NCBI RefSeq assembly: GCF_020171985.1
Contig: NZ_JAIVAL010000001.1
Coordinates: 837,023-901,022, forward strand
DNA from: Halobacillus halophilus
GTDB taxonomy: Bacteria > Bacillota > Bacilli > Bacillales > Halobacillaceae
Direction: 5' to 3'
DNA length: 64,000 bases
Part shown: one piece after another, positions 58,102 to 64,000 of the stretch
Layout of the letters: every line of letters begins with the position of its first letter
How positions within the stretch are numbered: the stretch's first letter is position 1
Program-made: the position numbers and the translations under genes
Notes under the pieces: model-generated
The model's input: only the letters and a program-made list of their open reading frames with translations
What the model was told of the DNA's origin: nothing
Database searches by the model: none

Positions 58102-58824
58102 TTATTCAAGATTCGTAATGGAGAATAAATAGTTGAGTTCTTCTTCGCGCAACTCTCGATATTCCCCCAATTCTAAATTTGGGTCAAGTTCCAGCGAGCC
58201 CACTTTAATACGTTGTAGATAGGCCACTTTTTTATCAACTGCTTCAAACATTCGCTTCACTTGATGGAATTTTCCTTCCGTAATGGTCAATTCAATCTCG
58301 GAGCGGTCATCTGATACAAGGATATTGAGTTCAGCGGGTTTGGTTTTGTACCCGTCATCAAGCGTGACGCCATTGGAAAAGTCTTCTACATCTTTCTCTG
58401 TTACTTTTCCTTCAATAATTGCAAAATATGTTTTCCCAACATCTTTTTTTGGAGAAGTAAGCCTATGATTTAACTGTCCATCATTCGTAATCAGCAAAAG
58501 TCCTTCCGTATCTTTATCCAGCCGGCCTACTGGAAAAGGACTAAATACGATATCTTCTGGCTGAAGAATATCGATGACGGTGGTCTCATTGGCGTCTTCA
58601 GTAGCCGAAATAAGATCACCTGGTTTATTCATCATAATGTAAATAAATTCTCGGTACTCTACTTCTTCTCCCATCACAGTAATTTCGTCTGTCTCTGTAT
58701 TAATATGAGTTTTAGGACTCTTCTCCGGCTGTCCATTTACTCGTACGTTTCCGCCTTTAAGCAGAGACTTTACCTCTTTCCGCGTTCCATAGCCCATGTT
58801 GGCTAACAATTTATCGATCCTCAT
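58102..58824 (-). CDS. ytzG: RsuA/RluB-family pseudouridine synthase (YtzG)
   Basis: 240 residues: an N-terminal S4 domain (RIDKLLANMGYGTRKEVKSLLKGG) and a pseudouridine synthase domain with catalytic Asp in PVGRLDKDTEGLLLITND (near residue 105). It modifies rRNA. 13 bases downstream of ytgP; one operon. Confidence 0.93.
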   Translation of the reverse strand: MRIDKLLANMGYGTRKEVKSLLKGGNVRVNGQPEKSPKTHINTETDEITVMGEEVEYREFIYIMMNKPGDLISATEDANETTVIDILQPEDIVFSPFPVGRLDKDTEGLLLITNDGQLNHRLTSPKKDVGKTYFAIIEGKVTEKDVEDFSNGVTLDDGYKTKPAELNILVSDDRSEIELTITEGKFHQVKRMFEAVDKKVAYLQRIKVGSLELDPNLELGEYRELREEELNYLFSITNLE

Positions 58825-58837
58825 TTTAAAATCTCCT

Positions 58838-60457
58838 TCACCTGCGCTTTAAGAATTTATCTAATACTCTTACTCTTCCACCAAGTACTCGTTCTAATAA
58901 CGTTGACTTGTATGCTAACCACAAATAAATTATTCCGCCTGAGCCTATACTTAACATAAGTACCAGTAAAGCGTCCAATCTGCTTTCTGTAGGGTTAAGA
59001 AAGACTCCTGCCAGCCCTTTTACAAGGAATACAGCAATGGCCATTATAGTTGTTAAAATGAGCACAAGTAGTGTACGCTTGTATAATTGTCTGTACGAGA
59101 ACTCTATCGCTGTAAATATGCGCCAGAAGTTCAGAGTAACGGCAGCCACTACTCCGATCCCTGTAGCCAATATGGCTCCTTTAGGTCCCATTATAGTAAT
59201 AAGCCATGTATTAAGTAGTAATTTAAGGAAAATACCTGTTCCCAGACTTATCACCGCAAAGTTCTGACGGTTAATTCCCTGAAGAACAGATGAAGTTACC
59301 GTATAAAGAGCAAGGAACAAGCCAACTGGAGCGTACCACCTTAACAGGCTTCCTTTAAAAAGAAAATCTTCAAGGTTATTATCTACTCCATAAAACGTAC
59401 CGTAAGCTTCTAATGCTACTACAGACAATCCTACTGCAGCAGGTATAATAAGAATGGCAATGATCTGCAAGGCTTGATTTACCTGATTATTTAACTGCTT
59501 CATATTTTTATTTGTAAAGGATTGGGTAATAGCAGGCAGCAGGGCCAGAGACAAACCAATTCCAAACGTTACAGGGATCATAACCAGCTTATGACTTAAA
59601 AAGTTAATGATTGAAAATGAATTTTTATATTCCAACCCAGCCGCCGTAATCGCTCTTTCCAACGTAAACTGGTCAATGAGCTGATAAAGCGGTGTAGCAA
59701 TACCTACTAAAATAAAAGGACCAGCATAGGTAAACAACTCTTGAAACATTTCTTTATTGGATAAACCATACGTGTATTCTTGTGCATCCAATTGGCGATC
59801 TAGATATGGCTTTCGTTTTCTCCAGTAAAGGAACAATACAATACAAGAAGCAATACCACCGATAAAAGCAGCGAATGTTGCGAAGCCAACTGCTCTTGGA
59901 ATAGGTCCTTGCATGACTTGAACTATGATAAAAACGGAGACAAGCAAGAATACAATTCTTACAATTTGCTCCACCACTTGCGAAACAGCCGTCGGTGCCA
60001 TAGATTCATACCCTTGGAAGAAGCCGCGGGTAATACTCATGGGCGGAATCACTAACAAAGCAAAACTTACCATCTGAATAACCATGGTAGCATCACCTAA
60101 AATAGGTGAATCAGCCCCTACCGTCCAGGAAGCTACTTGTTCAGCAGCGAAAAATAATATCAAAAATGCTACTATGCCACTTACAGCCATGAGAGTAAGA
60201 CCGGCCTTCAGCATCCTTCTGCCGGTTTCATAGTCTTCAAGGGCGTTATATTTAGAAACAAATTTGGACACGGCTACTGGAATCCCCATACTGGACAAGC
60301 TTAAAAGAATGCTATAAGGAACATAAGCGTAAGAGAATAAATCAGTTCCTTCCGTACCTACCATATTTTCAAATGGTACCGTATAAATCATACCCAGGAA
60401 TTTTGATAAAAAAGTCCCGGCCGTTAATAACATCGTGCCTTTTAAGATTTTCGACAT
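58838..60457 (-). CDS. murJ: YtgP, lipid II flippase (MurJ-type MOP exporter)
   Basis: 539 residues, about fourteen TM segments (polysaccharide biosynthesis C / MVF-type). B. subtilis YtgP is its MurJ; AmJ can substitute. SMTRGFFQGYESMAPTAVSQVVEQIVRI is a typical stretch. Exports lipid II for wall synthesis. GAAGGTG site. First gene of ytgP-ytzG, divergent from ytfP. Confidence 0.91.
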   Translation of the reverse strand: MSKILKGTMLLTAGTFLSKFLGMIYTVPFENMVGTEGTDLFSYAYVPYSILLSLSSMGIPVAVSKFVSKYNALEDYETGRRMLKAGLTLMAVSGIVAFLILFFAAEQVASWTVGADSPILGDATMVIQMVSFALLVIPPMSITRGFFQGYESMAPTAVSQVVEQIVRIVFLLVSVFIIVQVMQGPIPRAVGFATFAAFIGGIASCIVLFLYWRKRKPYLDRQLDAQEYTYGLSNKEMFQELFTYAGPFILVGIATPLYQLIDQFTLERAITAAGLEYKNSFSIINFLSHKLVMIPVTFGIGLSLALLPAITQSFTNKNMKQLNNQVNQALQIIAILIIPAAVGLSVVALEAYGTFYGVDNNLEDFLFKGSLLRWYAPVGLFLALYTVTSSVLQGINRQNFAVISLGTGIFLKLLLNTWLITIMGPKGAILATGIGVVAAVTLNFWRIFTAIEFSYRQLYKRTLLVLILTTIMAIAVFLVKGLAGVFLNPTESRLDALLVLMLSIGSGGIIYLWLAYKSTLLERVLGGRVRVLDKFLKRR

Positions 60458-60528
60458 ATTTAACTATTCACCTTCAATTTTATTGTAGAATCGACCTCAT
60501 CTATTTTATCATAGATAAAGGTGAAACA

Positions 60529-60630
60529 ATGAACGATTGGCCAAAAAGAAAGGAAGAACCTCATGACTTACCAAGTAACTGTAATAGGGGGAGGCCCCTC
60601 TGGTTTAATGGCAGCCATTGCTGCCGCTGA
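60529..60630 (+). CDS. Possible 33-codon upstream ORF overlapping ytfP
   Basis: [20 protein letters not shown] begins a 33-residue frame with its own AAAGGTG ribosome site 6 bases before the ATG. It runs 68 bases into ytfP in another frame. The peptide resembles nothing known; the value may be in controlling ytfP translation. Confidence 0.3.
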   Translation: MNDWPKRKEEPHDLPSNCNRGRPLWFNGSHCCR

Positions 60631-61822
60631 ACAAGGCGTAAAAACACTTCTAATTGATAAAGGAAATAAATTAGGTACTAAGCTTGCAATCTCTGGTGGA
60701 GGCCGCTGCAATGTTACCAATCGTCTTCCAGAAGAAGAAGTGATTAAACATATTCCGGGGAATGGCAAGTTTTTATATAGTCCATTTTCTGTATTTAATA
60801 ATTATGACATCATAGATTTTTTTGAAGGACTGGGTGTTGCTTTAAAAGAAGAGGATCATGGACGTATGTTCCCTGTAAGTAATAAAGCGAAAGATGTGGT
60901 ACAGGCTCTATTGGACCAACTGGAGAATCTGAATGTGGAGGTCCGGAAGAAAACACCGGTAGAGAGTATTCGCTATGGCAGCGAAGGACATGAAATCACC
61001 CTTCAATCCAAAGAAACAATTATGACAAAAGCTGTTATTATTGCAGTTGGAGGGAAAGCAGTGCCTTACACGGGCAGTACTGGAGACGGTTATGCCTGGG
61101 CGAAGGAAGCAGGACATGTCATTACGGAGCTTTTTCCTACTGAGGTACCTTTACAATCGAACGAAGAATTTATAAAAAATAAAAGTCTTCAAGGGTTATC
61201 TTTAAGAGATGTAGACGTATCTGTGCTTAACCAGAAAGGAAAGCAAATTGTTACTCACCGCATGGATATGCTTTTTACTCATTTCGGGCTTTCGGGCCCC
61301 TCCATCCTGCGCTGCTCTCAATATGTAGTTAAAGAATTTATGAAGGGGCATAAACCGGTTACTATTGAGATAGACTGTATGCCCGACAAAAAAGAACATT
61401 CCTTGTATGAAGGTCTGCAGCAGGATTTGAAGAATCATCCTAAAAAAACATTTAGAAACCTGGTAAAAGGGATTGTTCCCGAACGATTATTAGATTTTTT
61501 ATTAGATTACACAAGTATTGAAGCAGATGAAAAAGCAGCTAATCTTTCTAATCAAAAGTTACAGAAATTCGTGTCACTTATTAAACATTTTCAAGTCAAA
61601 ACACATGATACCCTTCCTATTGAAAAAGCCTTTGTTACAGGTGGAGGAGTATCAATTAAGGAAATTATACCAAATACTATGCAATCAAAACTTATGAACG
61701 GACTTTACTTTTGTGGTGAAATTCTAGATATCCACGGTTATACAGGAGGATATAATATTACCTCGGCAATGGTAACCGGTCGAGTAGCAGGGATGCATGC
61801 TGCCTGGGAATCTATGGGATAA
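60563..61822 (+). CDS. ytfP: YtfP, FAD-dependent HI0933-family oxidoreductase
   Basis: 419 residues. FAD-binding dinucleotide motif [19 protein letters not shown] (near 6), the GGGRCNVTN stretch (near 46), and the C-terminal [19 protein letters not shown] are family hallmarks. The physiological reaction is not known. AAGGAAG site at the ATG. Convergent with the small minus-strand ORF through the terminator at 61899. Confidence 0.92.
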   Translation: MTYQVTVIGGGPSGLMAAIAAAEQGVKTLLIDKGNKLGTKLAISGGGRCNVTNRLPEEEVIKHIPGNGKFLYSPFSVFNNYDIIDFFEGLGVALKEEDHGRMFPVSNKAKDVVQALLDQLENLNVEVRKKTPVESIRYGSEGHEITLQSKETIMTKAVIIAVGGKAVPYTGSTGDGYAWAKEAGHVITELFPTEVPLQSNEEFIKNKSLQGLSLRDVDVSVLNQKGKQIVTHRMDMLFTHFGLSGPSILRCSQYVVKEFMKGHKPVTIEIDCMPDKKEHSLYEGLQQDLKNHPKKTFRNLVKGIVPERLLDFLLDYTSIEADEKAANLSNQKLQKFVSLIKHFQVKTHDTLPIEKAFVTGGGVSIKEIIPNTMQSKLMNGLYFCGEILDIHGYTGGYNITSAMVTGRVAGMHAAWESMG

Positions 61823-61898
61823 CGAAAAAAAACAATAGATGTTAATTAAATGAAGACAGAGATGGTTTTCACTAAAACTGACCTATTTGCCATTATTC

Positions 61899-61936
61899 AA
61901 AAAAATCGAGAAGCTTTAAGAGCTTCTCGATTTTCT
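61899..61936. terminator. Bidirectional terminator downstream of ytfP
   Basis: A 14-bp stem AAAATCGAGAAGCT / AGCTTCTCGATTTT with a TTAAG loop and T tracts on both strands. It overlaps the last codons and stop of the 85-aa ORF. Confidence 0.85.
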
Positions 61937-62173
61937 TTTCATGTATTCTTTTTCTCTTCCCAGTTCTCTATTTAAGAGAACCTGCATCTCTTCTCTATCT
62001 TCTTTCTCCACTACCGGATCTTCCTTAACCCAATCAAGTGAATATACAATATAATAGCTCCGGATTCTTCTAAAATAAATTGTGGTATGAGGGAATTTAT
62101 CAAAATAGCCCCGTACCATTTTCCTTCCAGAATAGCTCCATCTTGTTAATTTAATAGAAATCCCTCCGAACAT
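61916..62173 (-). CDS. Hypothetical 85-aa basic protein
   Basis: A polar, basic ORF (FDKFPHTTIYFRRIRSYYIVYSLDWV in the middle). The ATG at 62173 has only an AGGA site; an alternative ATT after GGAGGG is speculative. Its stop codon lies in the loop of the ytfP terminator, which argues for caution. No family recognised. About 180 bases from the rRNA terminator. Confidence 0.45.
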   Translation of the reverse strand: MFGGISIKLTRWSYSGRKMVRGYFDKFPHTTIYFRRIRSYYIVYSLDWVKEDPVVEKEDREEMQVLLNRELGREKEYMKRKSRSS

Positions 62174-62335
62174 ACATTCCTATATTATTATAACTATGAT
62201 GCTATCGAAGAGCAATCCCTTACCCTATTAAAATAGGCTCCTTGTAGAATCTAATTGGCTCTTAAGCTTCATTCAGAAGGAAAAAAGAATATAATTTATG
62301 CGTGCGTGGAAGAATCTGCAATCATATTTCACCAT

Positions 62336-62364
62336 AAAAAAAAGCCTTGAAGACATTCAAGACT
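62336..62364 (-). terminator. Terminator of the rRNA operon
   Basis: Minus strand AGTCTTGAA / TTCAAGGCT stem with a 4-base loop, then T8, immediately after 5S rRNA. Confidence 0.85.
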
Positions 62365-62373
62365 TTTCTATTG

Positions 62374-62488
62374 ATGTGGCGGCGTCCTACTCTCACGGGG
62401 ATCGACCCGACTACCATCGGCGCTGAAGAGCTTAACTTCTGTGTTCGGCATGGGAACAGGTGTGACCTCTTCGCCTTCACCACCACAT
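62374..62488 (-). rRNA. rrf: 5S ribosomal RNA
   Basis: About 115 nt. The minus strand contains GCGAAGAGGTCACACCTG, CCCATGCCGAACACAGAAG and TTCAGCGCCGATGGTAGT, the conserved 5S core, bounded by pairing ends TGTGGTGG / CCGCCACA. The spacer to 23S is about 97 nt with no tRNA gene. Confidence 0.95.
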
Positions 62489-62585
62489 CGTATTCAATTT
62501 AAAGTGAACCTTCAAAACCGGATAAGGAATCATTCAACCATCGGACGAGCGAACGTCTCTTCCGACTTCATTTTAATACTAGATA

Positions 62586-64000
<1,415 letters not shown>

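Noticed and set aside
62489..62585. Possible tRNA gene between 23S and 5S
   Set aside because: The 97-nt spacer shows no cloverleaf or TTCRA arm.

Overview
The window is a 64 kb piece of a Firmicutes chromosome from the family Bacillaceae. Gene content and order closely follow the Bacillus subtilis 'yt' region: ackA-ytxK, ytcJ, thiI-nifZ, ezrA, hisJ-refZ, rpsD, tyrS, acuABC, motPS-ccpA-aroA, ytxGHJ, murC, sftA, ytpPQR, ytoP-ytnP-trmB, ytlPQR, pepV, ytzE-ytzG-ytgP-ytfP. Moderate-to-low GC, AGGAGG-type ribosome sites, an Asp/Ser-rich surface protein and a Na+-type MotPS stator suggest a moderately halophilic or marine bacillus such as Halobacillus. That genus guess is inference.

Layout. 1-6.6 kb: 5' end of a pspA-type gene with a DUF4178 partner, a bile-acid/Na+-symporter-family carrier, a 0.5 kb inverted-repeat element, ald, an SDR protein lacking the usual catalytic Tyr, and an NCS1 permease. 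6.6-16 kb: universal stress protein, moaB, ecsC-type gene, ytxK-ackA with a well-placed CcpA site, NAD kinase, ytcJ and nifZ-thiI. 16-23.8 kb: ezrA and a small membrane protein, hisJ/refZ converging with an 18-bp overlap, ytsP, rpsD with a long leader, a small kinase, and tyrS with a T-box. 23.8-33 kb: a class A PBP with a FN3-like module and a Ser/Gly/Asp repeat tail, acuABC, and ccpA-motP-motS. 33-45 kb: aroA, ytxGHJ, murC, a nicotinate phosphoribosyltransferase, sftA, ytpRQP, and an orphan PTS EIIC-like permease behind a palindromic operator. 45-62 kb: ytoQ, a DUF84 protein, ytoP, ytzB, ytnP, trmB, ytmP, ytlR, an EAL-domain protein, ytlQ, thpR, an MFS carrier, pepV, a K+ channel, ytzE, an RsuA-type pseudouridine synthase, ytgP and ytfP. 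62.3-64 kb: 5S rRNA and the 3' half of 23S rRNA on the minus strand.

How the genes fit together. Acetate and carbon-overflow metabolism recurs: ackA, its probable CcpA activation site, ccpA itself, and acuABC. The acsA gene that adjoins acuABC in B. subtilis is absent here. Envelope and division functions are also clustered: ezrA, refZ, PBP, murC, sftA and ytgP. Most genes are core Bacillaceae functions. The accessory-looking parts are the repeat element at 2.2-2.7 kb, the PBP tail, the orphan EIIC gene, the NAPRTase between murC and sftA, the EAL protein, and several unrecognised small ORFs. I found no complete mobile element, prophage, CRISPR array or clearly new multi-gene system.
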